Shown here piece by piece: positions 8,251 to 16,814 of a DNA stretch of 64,000 bases. This stretch comes from Arthrobacter sp. CAU 1506. Lineage in GTDB: Bacteria; Actinomycetota; Actinomycetes; Actinomycetales; Micrococcaceae. Made by a program: the position numbers and the translations under genes. The stretch lies in the NCBI RefSeq assembly GCF_005047635.1, contig NZ_SUKC01000006.1, positions 1 to 64,000 on the forward strand, in the 5' to 3' direction. The stretch's first letter is position 1; the number at the start of each line of letters is the position of its first letter. The notes beneath the pieces were generated by a model, which saw nothing but the letters and a program-made list of their open reading frames with translations, made no database searches and was not told where the DNA came from.

Positions 8251-8439
8251 AAGGGTGCCGGGGTCGGGCTTGCCAGGCCTGTCAGGCAGGCCGGTAGTCC
8301 AGGCAGGCGGGCAGGCGGGCCGGGCAGCCAAGCGGGCCAGGTCGAGCAGGCAGCGTAGCGGCCGGGTGAGGGGGCAAAGGCCGGACGGACGGGGCAAAGG
8401 CCAAATAGGGCACCAAAGCGTTTCTTAATGTCGGCCAGC

Positions 8440-8458
8440 ATAGGCTAGCCTTACCTGA
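8440..8458 (+). promoter_or_regulatory. DtxR/IdeR-type iron box
   Basis: ATAGGCTAGCCTTACCTGA matches 15 of 19 positions of the consensus TTAGGTTAGSCTAACCTAA and keeps the dyad. It ends 31 bases before the first gene of a ferric-siderophore transporter, so iron-dependent repression by a DtxR/IdeR-type protein is expected. The repressor gene is not in the window. Confidence 0.85.
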
Positions 8459-8489
8459 GTCGCCATATTCCGGCCCGAGGGGGAGTGCC

Positions 8490-9683
8490 ATGCCAGCTGA
8501 TCTGGCAGCAACAGCGCCTTCCCACCGGTTGCCCGAGGGAACTGTCGGCAGCGGGCCCGCGGGGCAGGGAGCCGCCGGCCGTGCGCCCGCGGGGCAGCAC
8601 ACCGGCGGCAAGCACCGAAGCAGGCAGCAGACCTCATCTCTTCAGACCTCATCTCTTCAGACCGGATCTCCTCAGCCCGGACGGCGGACCACCCGCAGGG
8701 CGCTGATTGGCATTCCTGCCGCTCTGCTCGCGCTGGCGCTCATCTGTTTTGCTTCGCTGGCGCTGGGTGCCCGTCCGATCAGCCTGGAGACCTTGGTCCA
8801 GGCCTTCACTGCGTTCGACCCCGCCAACGGTGACCATGCGGTGGTCCACTCACGCATCCCGCGCACCGTCACCGGCCTGCTGGTGGGTGCGGCGCTCGGG
8901 GTTGCCGGTGCCGCCATGCAGGGGGTGGCGCGGAACCCGCTGGCTGACCCGGGCATCCTGGGCGTGAATGCGGGTGCGGCGCTCGCGGTGGTTGCCGGCA
9001 TCTTCCTGTTCGGCGTCACCCAGCTGTCGGGCTACATTTGGTTCGCCTTCGCCGGCGCCGCGCTCGCCGCCGTGCTGGTCTACGGTGTGGCCAGCCTGGG
9101 CCGCGAAGGGGCCACGCCGGTGAAGCTGGCCCTGGCCGGTGCAGCGTTGTCCGCCGGCCTGAGTTCGCTGATGTACTCGGTGCTGGTCACCAATCAGGAC
9201 ACCCTTGAAGGTTTCAGGTACTGGCAGGTCGGTTCGGTCTCCGGCCGCGGCTGGGACCTGATCGGCCAGGTGGCCCCGTTTATTGCCGTGGGCCTGCTGC
9301 TGACGCTGTTCACCGGACGGGTCCTCAACAATCTTTCGCTGGGCGACGACGTGGCCCGCGGCCTCGGCCAAAAGGTGGCACTGTCCCGGGCGGTCACTGC
9401 GCTCGGCGTGGTGATCCTCTGCGGTGCGGCCACCGCCATTGCCGGCCCGATTGCGTTCGTCGGCCTGGTGATTCCGCACATGGTGCGCGCGCTGACCGGC
9501 CCGGACTACCGATGGATTTTGCCCTACGCCATGCTGTTGGCGCCGATGCTGCTGGTAGCGGCCGACGTGGTGGGCCGGTTCGTGGCGCCGCCCGGCGAAA
9601 TCGAAGCAGGCATCACCACCGCGATCATCGGCGCCCCGGTGTTCATCTGGCTGGTGCGGCGGCGGAAGGCGGCCGGCCTGTGA
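8490..9683 (+). CDS. Ferric-siderophore ABC transporter permease (FecCD family), first subunit
   Basis: The inner-membrane channel subunit has 397 residues. The family core starts near residue 70 and shows GLLVGAALGVAGAAMQGVARNPLADPGILGVN-type signature segments (about 125-155) and, near the end, GPIAFVGLVIPHMVR, the loop that contacts the ATPase. About ten hydrophobic segments are present, as usual. The ~70-residue Gln/Ser/Gly-rich N-terminal extension is not family sequence and contains a 15-base tandem repeat. GAGGGGG precedes the ATG by five bases. It heads the operon under the iron box; the siderophore-binding protein is not adjacent. Confidence 0.92.
   Translation: MPADLAATAPSHRLPEGTVGSGPAGQGAAGRAPAGQHTGGKHRSRQQTSSLQTSSLQTGSPQPGRRTTRRALIGIPAALLALALICFASLALGARPISLETLVQAFTAFDPANGDHAVVHSRIPRTVTGLLVGAALGVAGAAMQGVARNPLADPGILGVNAGAALAVVAGIFLFGVTQLSGYIWFAFAGAALAAVLVYGVASLGREGATPVKLALAGAALSAGLSSLMYSVLVTNQDTLEGFRYWQVGSVSGRGWDLIGQVAPFIAVGLLLTLFTGRVLNNLSLGDDVARGLGQKVALSRAVTALGVVILCGAATAIAGPIAFVGLVIPHMVRALTGPDYRWILPYAMLLAPMLLVAADVVGRFVAPPGEIEAGITTAIIGAPVFIWLVRRRKAAGL
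8628..8672 (+). repeat. Three 15-base tandem repeats in the permease N-terminal extension
   Basis: Two exact copies (8628-8642, 8643-8657) of CAGACCTCATCTCTT and a third with changes (8658-8672) encode QTSSL-QTSSL-QTGSP. They are in frame and lie before the first membrane segment. Confidence 0.9.
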
Positions 9684-10828
9684 GCAAGCTGGACCTTTCG
9701 CAGCGGGAACGGCGAGGGCAGGGTTTGCCGTCGAGGGCACCGTCCATGGCGGGTGCCCTCGACGATATACCCCGCCCTCGCGGGGGAACCGCGGTTTCCG
9801 GCAAGGCGGGGCGCACCAGCCGACGCAGGGCGGTCCTTGGCACGCTGGTGGGCACCGTCGTCGTGCTGTTCTTTGTCAACGTGCTGCTGGGCAGCTACAC
9901 CGTGACCATCCCGGACTTCGTCCGGCTGCTGGCCGGCGAACAGATTCCCGGTGCCAGCTTCATCGTGATGGAGCACAAGCTGCCGCGGGCGGTGATCGGT
10001 GTGCTGGTCGGGCTGGCGTTCGGCTTGTCCGGCAGCATTTTCCAAACCATGCTGCGCAATCCGCTGGCCAGTCCGGACATCATCGGGATCAGCTACGGTG
10101 CCAGCGCCTCAGCGGTGACCGCGATCGTGGTGTTTGGCGCGGCAGGTCTTGCTGTCTCCGCCGCTGCGATGACCGGTGCGCTGGTAGTGGCCGTGGGAAT
10201 TTTCGCCTTGTCCTACCGGTCCAGCACCGTCCCGGGCGCTGCCGGGTCGCGGCTGATCCTGGTGGGCATCGGCTTCGCGGCGGTGTTGCAGGCTGTGGTC
10301 AGCTACCTGCTGACGCGCACGGACATCCGCACCGCGCAGGGCGCACTGGTCTGGCTGAACGGTTCGCTCAACTCCAGTAACTGGGACCGCGCCGTGGTGC
10401 TGGTGGCCGGGCTGGCCGTATTGCTGGTGGCGGTGGCACTGCTGGCGCGCAGCCTGCGCGGTTTGGAAATGGGCGACGACACCGCGGCGGCGCTGGGCGT
10501 GCGCGTGGCCCCGGCCAGGCTGGGCCTGATGGTGGTGGCGGTGCTCCTGGCCGCGGTCGCCACTGCCGCGGCCGGACCGGTGGCCTTTATCGCCTTCCTG
10601 TCCGGTCCGATCGCCCGCCGGCTGCTGGGCGGTGCGGCGTCCTTGCCGGCGGCCGCACTGGTCGGTGCCGTGATCGTGCTGGCCGCCGATTTTGCCGCCG
10701 CCAACCTTATTCCGATGTACCTGACCAGCGGCACGTCCCTGCCGGTGGGAGTGGTGACCGGTGCGCTGGGCGCGCCGTTCCTGCTCTGGCTGCTGGTCAG
10801 CACCAACCGCCGAGGCCAAGGAGGCTAA
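9680..10828 (+). CDS. Ferric-siderophore ABC transporter permease (FecCD family), second subunit
   Basis: A 382-residue second channel subunit forming a heterodimer with the product of the preceding gene. Family features are GLAFGLSGSIFQTMLRNPLASPDIIGIS-type segments (about 110-140) and GPVAFIAFLSGPIARRLLG (about 300). GTG 9680 overlaps the previous stop (GTGA), implying translational coupling. The first ~50 residues are not family-like and are encoded by a run of hairpin-forming DNA; starting at the ATG at 9746 inside that region cannot be excluded. Confidence 0.9.
   Translation: MSKLDLSQRERRGQGLPSRAPSMAGALDDIPRPRGGTAVSGKAGRTSRRRAVLGTLVGTVVVLFFVNVLLGSYTVTIPDFVRLLAGEQIPGASFIVMEHKLPRAVIGVLVGLAFGLSGSIFQTMLRNPLASPDIIGISYGASASAVTAIVVFGAAGLAVSAAAMTGALVVAVGIFALSYRSSTVPGAAGSRLILVGIGFAAVLQAVVSYLLTRTDIRTAQGALVWLNGSLNSSNWDRAVVLVAGLAVLLVAVALLARSLRGLEMGDDTAAALGVRVAPARLGLMVVAVLLAAVATAAAGPVAFIAFLSGPIARRLLGGAASLPAAALVGAVIVLAADFAAANLIPMYLTSGTSLPVGVVTGALGAPFLLWLLVSTNRRGQGG
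9730..9798 (+). other. Cluster of three hairpins at the start of the second iron permease
   Basis: Perfect 11-base arms GTCGAGGGCAC (9730-9740) and 9753-9763 enclose 12 bases. They are followed by CCCCGC-N4-GCGGGG (9770-9785) and a palindrome GGAACCGCGGTTTCC around 9785-9800. They lie in the non-conserved leader region of the coding sequence, so could act in RNA (processing, attenuation, stoichiometry) rather than in protein. Confidence 0.6.
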
Positions 10829-11656
10829 GTGCGCACGCTCGAATCCCGAAACCTCACGCTGGCGTATGACCAGCGCACTGTGGTGCAGGACCTTACCGTC
10901 CGGCTGCCCGAGGGCAAGGTCACGATCATTGTCGGGGCCAACGCCTGCGGCAAGTCCACGCTGCTGCGCGGTCTGGCGCGGCTGCTGAAGCCAGCCGGGG
11001 GATCCGTGCTGCTGGACGGCAAGGACATCCACCGGCAGTCCACCCGGGACGTGGCCAAGGTGTTGGGCCTGCTGCCGCAGAGCCCGGCCGCGCCGGAGGG
11101 AATCACCGTGGCGGAACTGGTGGGTCGCGGCCGGTATCCGCATCAAGGGTGGTTCCGGCAGTGGACCCGGGAGGACGACGACGCCGTGAACACGGCTTTG
11201 GCGGCGACCGACACCTTGGAACTCGGCGAGCGGAATGTGGACGAGCTGTCCGGCGGGCAGCGGCAACGGGTCTGGATTGCCATGGCGCTGGCGCAGCAGA
11301 CCGACGTGCTGTTGCTGGATGAGCCGACTACCTTCCTGGACGTTTCGCACCAGGTGGAGGTGCTGGACCTGATTACCGACCTGAACCGGCGCCGCGGCAC
11401 CTCGGTGGCCATAGTGCTGCACGATTTGAACCTTGCCGCCCGCTACGCCGACCATCTGGTGGCGATGAAAGCCGGCCGGGTGGTGGCCGAGGGCGCACCG
11501 GCCCAGGTGGTCACCGCCGAGCTGGTGCAGACCGTGTTCGGGCTGGAGTCCCGGGTGATCCCGGATCCGGTCTCCGGGACGCCGATGGTGGTACCGGTAG
11601 GACGCCACCACTGCGAGGCCCCCGCAGACTACGCACACCGGGAACCAGCGGCATGA
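10829..11656 (+). CDS. Ferric-siderophore ABC transporter ATP-binding protein (FecE/FepC family)
   Basis: The ATPase of the iron importer, 275 residues. Walker A GANACGKS at 36-43 (family usually GPNGCGKS, an acceptable variant), signature LSGGQRQR at 140-147, Walker B LLLDEP ending about 166 and a switch His in VLHDLNLAARYAD. GTG directly follows the TAA of the second permease. The three genes form one transcription unit under the iron box. Confidence 0.93.
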   Translation: MRTLESRNLTLAYDQRTVVQDLTVRLPEGKVTIIVGANACGKSTLLRGLARLLKPAGGSVLLDGKDIHRQSTRDVAKVLGLLPQSPAAPEGITVAELVGRGRYPHQGWFRQWTREDDDAVNTALAATDTLELGERNVDELSGGQRQRVWIAMALAQQTDVLLLDEPTTFLDVSHQVEVLDLITDLNRRRGTSVAIVLHDLNLAARYADHLVAMKAGRVVAEGAPAQVVTAELVQTVFGLESRVIPDPVSGTPMVVPVGRHHCEAPADYAHREPAA

Positions 11657-11699
11657 GCGCCCGGACCCGCTTGGGCGCAACCGCACCCGCACAAACAAA

Positions 11700-11755
11700 C
11701 GACTATTCAGCAGGCGCCCTTCCCAGAGCTGAAAAGGGCGCCTGCTGGATAGTCG
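11700..11755. terminator. Very long hairpin after the iron ABC operon
   Basis: A 22-base-pair stem (11700-11721 with 11734-11755) has one G-U pair and a 12-base loop. There is no T-run on either side, so it may be a terminator of the actinobacterial U-less type, a transcript stabiliser or an attenuator in front of the reductase gene. Confidence 0.75.
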
Positions 11756-11783
11756 ATGGAATGGGCATGGAGAACGGAGCACG

Positions 11784-12794
11784 ATGACTGCTGTAGCAAC
11801 TGAAACGTCCGCGGTGGTGCCGGTGCTGGCCTTCGGCGTTGCCGTCAGCCGGGTGGAGGAGCTCTCGCCGAGCTACCGGCGCATCACGTTCTCCGGCGAA
11901 TCGCTGCGCCGCTTCGGCGTGGACGGGCCCACACTGGACCTACGCATCAAGGTGATGATCCCGTCGCTCGGCGCCGATGGCCAACGGCTCCCGTTGCCGC
12001 CGTTTGGGGTGCCGGTCGGCAGGACCAGCACGGGCGTCGCGGTGGAACTGGGCGGCGGCTGGTACCAGCAGTGGCTGGCGATGGACCCGGCCGAACGTGG
12101 CTCCATGCGCACCTACACGGTCCGCGAATTCCGGCCCGCGGCAGGCGCCCTCGAGGCCGAACTGGACGTTGACTTTGTGCTGCATTTCGACGCCGAAGGC
12201 AACGGTGGCCCGGCATCCTGCTGGGCCGCGGCGGCCGGCCCGGGCGACGAGGTGACCATCATCGGCCCGAACGTCGAGGCTGCCCAGTGCGCTACGGCGA
12301 AAGCCTACGGCGGCATCGAATGGCGTCCCGGACTGGCGTCCCACGTGCTGTTGGCCGGCGACGAAACCGCCCTGCCGGCCATCGCGGCCATCCTGGAAAG
12401 CCTCCCGGAGGACATGACCGGCAACGCGGTCCTGGAAGTGCCCGATGCCGCGGACTTCCAGGACATCCGGTCGGCCGCAGACGTGCAGATCGCCTGGCTG
12501 GCGCGAGGCGACCGCCCGCACGGCGAGCTGTTGAGCGAAGCGGTGCGCACCGCCGTCGTTGTTCCGGGAGCAGGCCTGGCCGAGGTCGCGGGAGAGGACC
12601 CGGAGGAGGTGGATGTTGACCGGACGATTCTCTGGGAGACCACCACGGGTTCCACACGTCCGTTCTACGCCTGGATAGCCGGTGAGGCGGCGGTGATCCG
12701 TGAGCTGCGGCGCTACCTGGTGCGGGATGTGGGCGTGGACCGTAAGCAGGTGGCGTTCATGGGGTACTGGCGGGCCGGTAAAGCAGAACTGTAG
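11784..12794 (+). CDS. Siderophore-interacting protein, FAD/NAD(P)H ferric reductase
   Basis: A 336-residue SIP/ViuB-type flavoprotein that releases iron from imported ferric siderophores by reduction in the cytoplasm. RTYTVR at 109-114 is the FAD-binding motif. GDEVTIIGP follows, then LLAGDETALPAIAAIL starts the NAD(P)H-binding domain (about 193), and the C-terminus has YAWIAGEAAVIRELRRYL and GYWRxG, all diagnostic. It fits the iron operon upstream but is separated by the 22-bp hairpin. I see no second iron box, so it is expressed either by read-through or from its own unseen promoter. An ACGGAG lies just before the ATG. Confidence 0.93.
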   Translation: MTAVATETSAVVPVLAFGVAVSRVEELSPSYRRITFSGESLRRFGVDGPTLDLRIKVMIPSLGADGQRLPLPPFGVPVGRTSTGVAVELGGGWYQQWLAMDPAERGSMRTYTVREFRPAAGALEAELDVDFVLHFDAEGNGGPASCWAAAAGPGDEVTIIGPNVEAAQCATAKAYGGIEWRPGLASHVLLAGDETALPAIAAILESLPEDMTGNAVLEVPDAADFQDIRSAADVQIAWLARGDRPHGELLSEAVRTAVVVPGAGLAEVAGEDPEEVDVDRTILWETTTGSTRPFYAWIAGEAAVIRELRRYLVRDVGVDRKQVAFMGYWRAGKAEL

Positions 12795-12855
12795 TCGTTG
12801 CCATTAGCCTGTCCCTAGCGGGCCGCTGATCCGGTGCCCAGGACAAGGAGTTGGT

Positions 12856-14232
12856 GTGGCGATTGTCAACGGCGAAGTGTCTTTTTGGTATGCCGATGGA
12901 GGGCTGCCCGAGCCCGGCCCGGCACTGACGGAGGACACGACGGCGGACGTGGCCGTGGTCGGCGCGGGCTACACCGGATTGTGGACGGCCTACTACCTGA
13001 AACAGGCGCGGCCGGAGCTTGACGTGGTGGTGCTGGAGAGCCGCTTCGCCGGCTTCGGCGCGTCCGGGCGCAACGGCGGCTGGCTGACCAACAGCATGAC
13101 GGGCGGGCGCGAGGACTATGCGGCCAGCCACGGCCGCGAGCTGACCGGCCGGTTCCAGACGCTGCTGAACGAGACCGTGGATGAGGTCATCCGTGTGGCC
13201 GCCGCCGAGGGCATCGACGCAGACATTGCCAAGGGCGGCGAACTGATCGTGGCCCGGAACCCGGCTCAGCAGCAGCGGCTGCAGGACTGGGCCGCGGCGG
13301 AGTCGGTCTGGCCCGAGGCCGGCGCCCGGCTGCTGGACGCGGCGGAGACCAGCCAGCGCATCCGGATTGACCGGGCGGTGGGTTCGCTGTTCCAGCCGCA
13401 CTGCGCGCGGATCCAGCCGGCCAAGCTGGTCCGCGGGCTGGCCGACACCGTCCGGCGGATGGGAGTGCGGCTGTACGAAGGGACCACCGTCACCGAGATC
13501 CTGCCGAACCAGGCCCGGACCGACCGCGGGACCGTGGAAGCGCGGTACATTCTGCGCGCCACCGAGGGGTTCACCGCTGGCCTGAAGTCGGCGCACCGGG
13601 ACTGGCTGCCGATGAACTCCTCGCTGATTGTCACCGAACCGCTGCCGGAGCACGTCTGGACGCAGATCGGCTGGGACGGGGCCGAGGCCCTGGGCGACAT
13701 GGCCCATGCCTACATGTACGCGCAGCGCACGTCCGACGGGCGGATTGCACTCGGCGGTCGCGGCGTGCCCTACCGCTACGGCTCCGGCCTGGATACCGAC
13801 GGCGCCACGCAGCCGAAAACCGTGGCGCAATTGGCCGATATTTTACATTCGATGTTCCCGGCGACCCGCAGCGCCCGCCTTGAACACGCCTGGTCCGGCG
13901 TGCTGGGCGTCCCGCGTGACTGGAAGGCCACGGTGGGCCTGGATCCGCAGACCGGGCTGGGCTGGGCCGGGGGCTATGTGGGCACGGGCGTGGCCGCGAC
14001 CAACCTTGCTGCCCGCACGTTGCGCGACCTCATTGTGGATCCGGGCAGCGAGCTGACCCGGATGCCGTGGGTGAACCGGAAGGTGCGCCGCTGGGAAGTG
14101 GAGCCGCTGCGCTGGCTCGCTGTCAAGGCCATGTACTCCGCCTATCACGCGGCCGACCGCGCCGAGAACGGCAGGCTGAAATCCACCTCGCTGATCGCCC
14201 GGATGGCCGACAAAGTTTCCGGGCGCAGCTGA
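12856..14232 (+). CDS. FAD-dependent amine oxidase/dehydrogenase, PuuB-like (DAO family)
   Basis: The 458-residue DAO-family flavoenzyme has its dinucleotide-binding motif VVGAGYTG at about 34-41. GRNGGWLTNS (about 70) and a C-terminal GLGWAGGYVGTGVAATNLAARTL-type segment, both typical of gamma-glutamylputrescine oxidoreductase (PuuB/OrdL), follow. The nearby polyamine importer and putrescine-type aminotransferase support a role in polyamine breakdown, though no PuuA glutamylation enzyme is visible, so the true substrate could be another amine. AAGGAG precedes GTG 12856 by five bases. Confidence 0.82.
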   Translation: MAIVNGEVSFWYADGGLPEPGPALTEDTTADVAVVGAGYTGLWTAYYLKQARPELDVVVLESRFAGFGASGRNGGWLTNSMTGGREDYAASHGRELTGRFQTLLNETVDEVIRVAAAEGIDADIAKGGELIVARNPAQQQRLQDWAAAESVWPEAGARLLDAAETSQRIRIDRAVGSLFQPHCARIQPAKLVRGLADTVRRMGVRLYEGTTVTEILPNQARTDRGTVEARYILRATEGFTAGLKSAHRDWLPMNSSLIVTEPLPEHVWTQIGWDGAEALGDMAHAYMYAQRTSDGRIALGGRGVPYRYGSGLDTDGATQPKTVAQLADILHSMFPATRSARLEHAWSGVLGVPRDWKATVGLDPQTGLGWAGGYVGTGVAATNLAARTLRDLIVDPGSELTRMPWVNRKVRRWEVEPLRWLAVKAMYSAYHAADRAENGRLKSTSLIARMADKVSGRS

Positions 14233-14256
14233 CCCGTCCGCTGCCATACTAAATCC

Positions 14257-14804
14257 ATGGGCGTAGACGGACAGGTGGAACCGGACGGTTTTTGGGCCAT
14301 GGTGGCGGAAGGTGAACAGCGCATCCGGGAGACGTTCCCCGGCCTGCCCTGTTTCGCGCTCGCCGATTGGACGGCCCCGTCATGGTGGGGGAATGGATTG
14401 AAGATAACGGCCCGCACGGGCTGCTGCACGGCGATCCAGGCCTGGGCATGCCGCATGCCCAGGTCCTGACCACGGTGCATGGCGTGAACCAGAGCATCCG
14501 AACGATGCGGCTGGGGGTGGGGCCGATGCCACCGGACAAGGACTCCTTCCGGCAGAAACTCAACGAGCTGGAGCTGCAGGAGCCGCGGATGGTGGGCATC
14601 GCCGTCGACGGTGACGAGGTGGAGTTTGCCCTCTGGCAGGAAGGCGACAAATGGTGGGCCGGAGCCGAGCGCGACGGCTACGGCATCATGATCGAAGCCG
14701 CCGGACTTGATCCCGACCGGGTCCACCTGCAGAGCGTGGACAACATTGAACCGTACCTGGATGCGCGGCGCGTCTGGCTGCGGCAGGTTCGCGGCGAAAG
14801 CTGA
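14257..14804 (+). pseudogene. Unknown small protein gene with an apparent one-base frameshift near 14,370
   Basis: The first part reads from ATG 14257, well supported by CATACT (14245-14250) six bases upstream, to about 14370. The remaining ~140 codons continue in the -1 frame and run, with Trp-rich sequence (LWQEGDKWW), to the stop at 14804. Neither half alone is convincing: the first frame degenerates after ALADWTAP, and the second lacks an SD at its TTG/ATG candidates. A net one-base deletion at 14,360-14,385 would join them into about 180 residues. It could be a real pseudogene, a sequencing error, or two separate starts. No family recognised. Confidence 0.55.
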
Positions 14805-14859
14805 CAACGACGGCGGGTGGCTGGCTGTGAGCCTGCCACCCGCCGCCATAGGGGGCCGG

Positions 14860-16326
14860 TTAGAGGTGGTTCATGCCCTCCACCAGCACGGAGCGCAGGA
14901 TCTGTTCCATCTGGTCGAACTCGCGCTGGCCCACGGTCAGCGGCGGCGCCAACTGGACCACGGGGTCGCCGCGGTCGTCGGCGCGGCAGTACAGGCCGGC
15001 GTCGAACAGTGCGTTGGACAGGTAGCCGCGCAGCAGGTGCTCTGACTCTTCGTCGTTGAACGTCTCCTTGGTGGTCTTGTCCTTGACCAGTTCGATTCCG
15101 TAGAAGTAGCCCTCGCCGCGGACATCCCCGACGATCGGCAGGTCCAGCAGCTTTTCCAGGGTCTTCCGGAAAGCAGGGGCGTTTTCCTTGACGTGGTCGT
15201 TGAGGCCCTCGCGTTCGAAGATGTCCAGGTTGGCCATCGCGACGGCGGCGGAGACCGGGTGCCCGCCGAAGGTGTAGCCATGGTAGAAGGTGGTGTCGCC
15301 GTGCTTGAACGGCTCGAACAGCCGGTCCGAGGCGATCATGGCACCGATCGGTGAGTAACCGCTGGTCATCCCCTTGGCGCAGGTGATCATGTCCGGCACG
15401 TAGTCGAAATCGGTGCAAGCGAACATGGAACCGATCCGGCCGAAGGCACAGATGACCTCGTCGGACACCAGCAGGACGTCGTACTCATCGCAGATTTCGC
15501 GCACCCGCTCGAAGTACCCGGGCGGCGGCGGGAAGCAGCCGCCGGAGTTCTGCACCGGTTCCAGGAACACCGCGGCGACGGTGTCCGGACCCTCGAACTC
15601 GATGGCTTCGCCGATCCGGTCCGCAGCCCAGCGGCCGAACGCCTTCGGGTCTTCCAGGCCCTCAGGCGCGCGGTACTGATTGGTGTTGGGAACGCGGAAA
15701 GCACCCGGGACCAGCGGTTCGAAGGGCGCCTTCATATCCGGGATGCCGGTGATGGAGAGCGCGCCCTGCGGAGTGCCGTGATAGGCGACCGAGCGCGAGA
15801 TCACCTTGGTCTTGTTTGGTTTGCCCTGCAGCTTGAAGTACTGCTTTGCCAGCTTCCACGCCGTCTCCACGGCTTCGCCGCCGCCGGTGGTGAAGAAGAC
15901 CCGGTTCAGGTCGCCCGGGGCATGGTGGGCAAGGCGCTCGGCCAGTTCAATGGCGGCCGGGTGCGCATAGGACCACAGCGGCATGAAGGCCAGTTCCTTG
16001 GCCTGCCGGGCGGCGGCCTGCGCGAGTTCTTCGCGGCCGTGGCCCACCTGCACCACGAAGAGCCCGGCGAGGCCGTCAATGTACTCGCGGCCCTGGTCGT
16101 CGTAGATGAGGTGGCCCTCGCCGCGGGTGATCACCGGAACGTTGCCTCCGGCGGCCAGCGGTGCATGGCGTGCCATGTGCATCCACAGATGGTCGCGGGC
16201 AGCCTGCTGGCGGTCCGTTCCCATCGGCGTGGTGTACGTCCGGCGGATCGGTGCGTCGGTGGTGGTCCCGGCCGGTGTTCCTTGGCCCGGAAGCCTGGTG
16301 CTTGGCGATGCTGATGTCTGTGTCAT
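14860..16326 (-). CDS. Class III aminotransferase, putrescine/omega-amine type (SpuC-like)
   Basis: A 488-residue PLP enzyme. The PLP lysine is K318 in TCAKGMTSGYSPIGAM, the PLP-ring Asp is in LVSDEV (about 289), and FTTGGGEAVETAWKLA (about 145) binds phosphate. Overall pattern and length match omega-amino acid:pyruvate and putrescine:pyruvate aminotransferases. Its start overlaps the stop of the upstream Lrp-type regulator (ATGA), so the two are co-transcribed. The polyamine importer is divergent from this pair. Beta-alanine or 4-aminobutyrate remain alternative substrates. Confidence 0.88.
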   Translation of the reverse strand: MTQTSASPSTRLPGQGTPAGTTTDAPIRRTYTTPMGTDRQQAARDHLWMHMARHAPLAAGGNVPVITRGEGHLIYDDQGREYIDGLAGLFVVQVGHGREELAQAAARQAKELAFMPLWSYAHPAAIELAERLAHHAPGDLNRVFFTTGGGEAVETAWKLAKQYFKLQGKPNKTKVISRSVAYHGTPQGALSITGIPDMKAPFEPLVPGAFRVPNTNQYRAPEGLEDPKAFGRWAADRIGEAIEFEGPDTVAAVFLEPVQNSGGCFPPPPGYFERVREICDEYDVLLVSDEVICAFGRIGSMFACTDFDYVPDMITCAKGMTSGYSPIGAMIASDRLFEPFKHGDTTFYHGYTFGGHPVSAAVAMANLDIFEREGLNDHVKENAPAFRKTLEKLLDLPIVGDVRGEGYFYGIELVKDKTTKETFNDEESEHLLRGYLSNALFDAGLYCRADDRGDPVVQLAPPLTVGQREFDQMEQILRSVLVEGMNHL

Positions 16327-16814
16327 CGGGTTCCCCAGTTGTATTCCTGCTTGCGCAGCGAGAGGTACATGAATGTTTCAGTGCTCAGGACGCCCGGAAT
16401 GCCGCGGATCTGGTTGACCAGCCGCAGCAAATCCTGGTCGTTTTCGCAAATAACTTCGGCCAGAATGTCGAATGATCCGGCGGTGACCAGGCAGTAATCC
16501 ACCTGGTCTATGGCGGCGATCTTGTCCGACACCTCCAGCAGGTCGGCAGCGGTCTTGATGCCCAGCATGGCCTGCCGGGCAAAGCCCAACTGCAACGGGT
16601 TGGTGACCGCAACGATCTGCACGATGCCGGCGTCGGTCAGCTTCTGGACGCGTTGCCGTACCGCCGCTTCAGAGAGGCCAATGGCTTTTCCGATTGCGGC
16701 GTAGGAGCGCCGGCCGTCTTCCTGCAATTGCTCGATGATGGCTTTGGAGACCTCGTCCACCGCAGCGTGGGAGTTGCCGTTGTGGCCGTTTCCGGCACTG
16801 GGGAGCAAGGTCAA
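16323..16814 (-). CDS. Lrp/AsnC-family transcriptional regulator
   Basis: The 163-residue protein has an N-terminal winged helix (about 17-66, with SYAAIGKAIGLSEAAVRQRVQKL) and a C-terminal RAM/AsnC effector domain (about 75-150). The TTG at 16814 is chosen because AGGAGGTGG lies at the right distance upstream (minus strand 16829-16821). It likely senses an amine or amino acid and controls the aminotransferase it overlaps, and plausibly the divergent polyamine importer across the 370-base gap. Confidence 0.9.
   Translation of the reverse strand: MTLLPSAGNGHNGNSHAAVDEVSKAIIEQLQEDGRRSYAAIGKAIGLSEAAVRQRVQKLTDAGIVQIVAVTNPLQLGFARQAMLGIKTAADLLEVSDKIAAIDQVDYCLVTAGSFDILAEVICENDQDLLRLVNQIRGIPGVLSTETFMYLSLRKQEYNWGTR

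Noticed and set aside
9512-9679. Upstream extension of the second iron permease inside the first permease gene
   Set aside because: Overlaps conserved coding sequence of the first permease in another frame; GTG 9680 gives the coupled GTGA start.
10109-11782. 557-codon minus-strand frame opposite the iron permease and ATPase genes
   Set aside because: His/Gln/Arg-rich shadow of intact plus-strand genes; no recognisable protein features.
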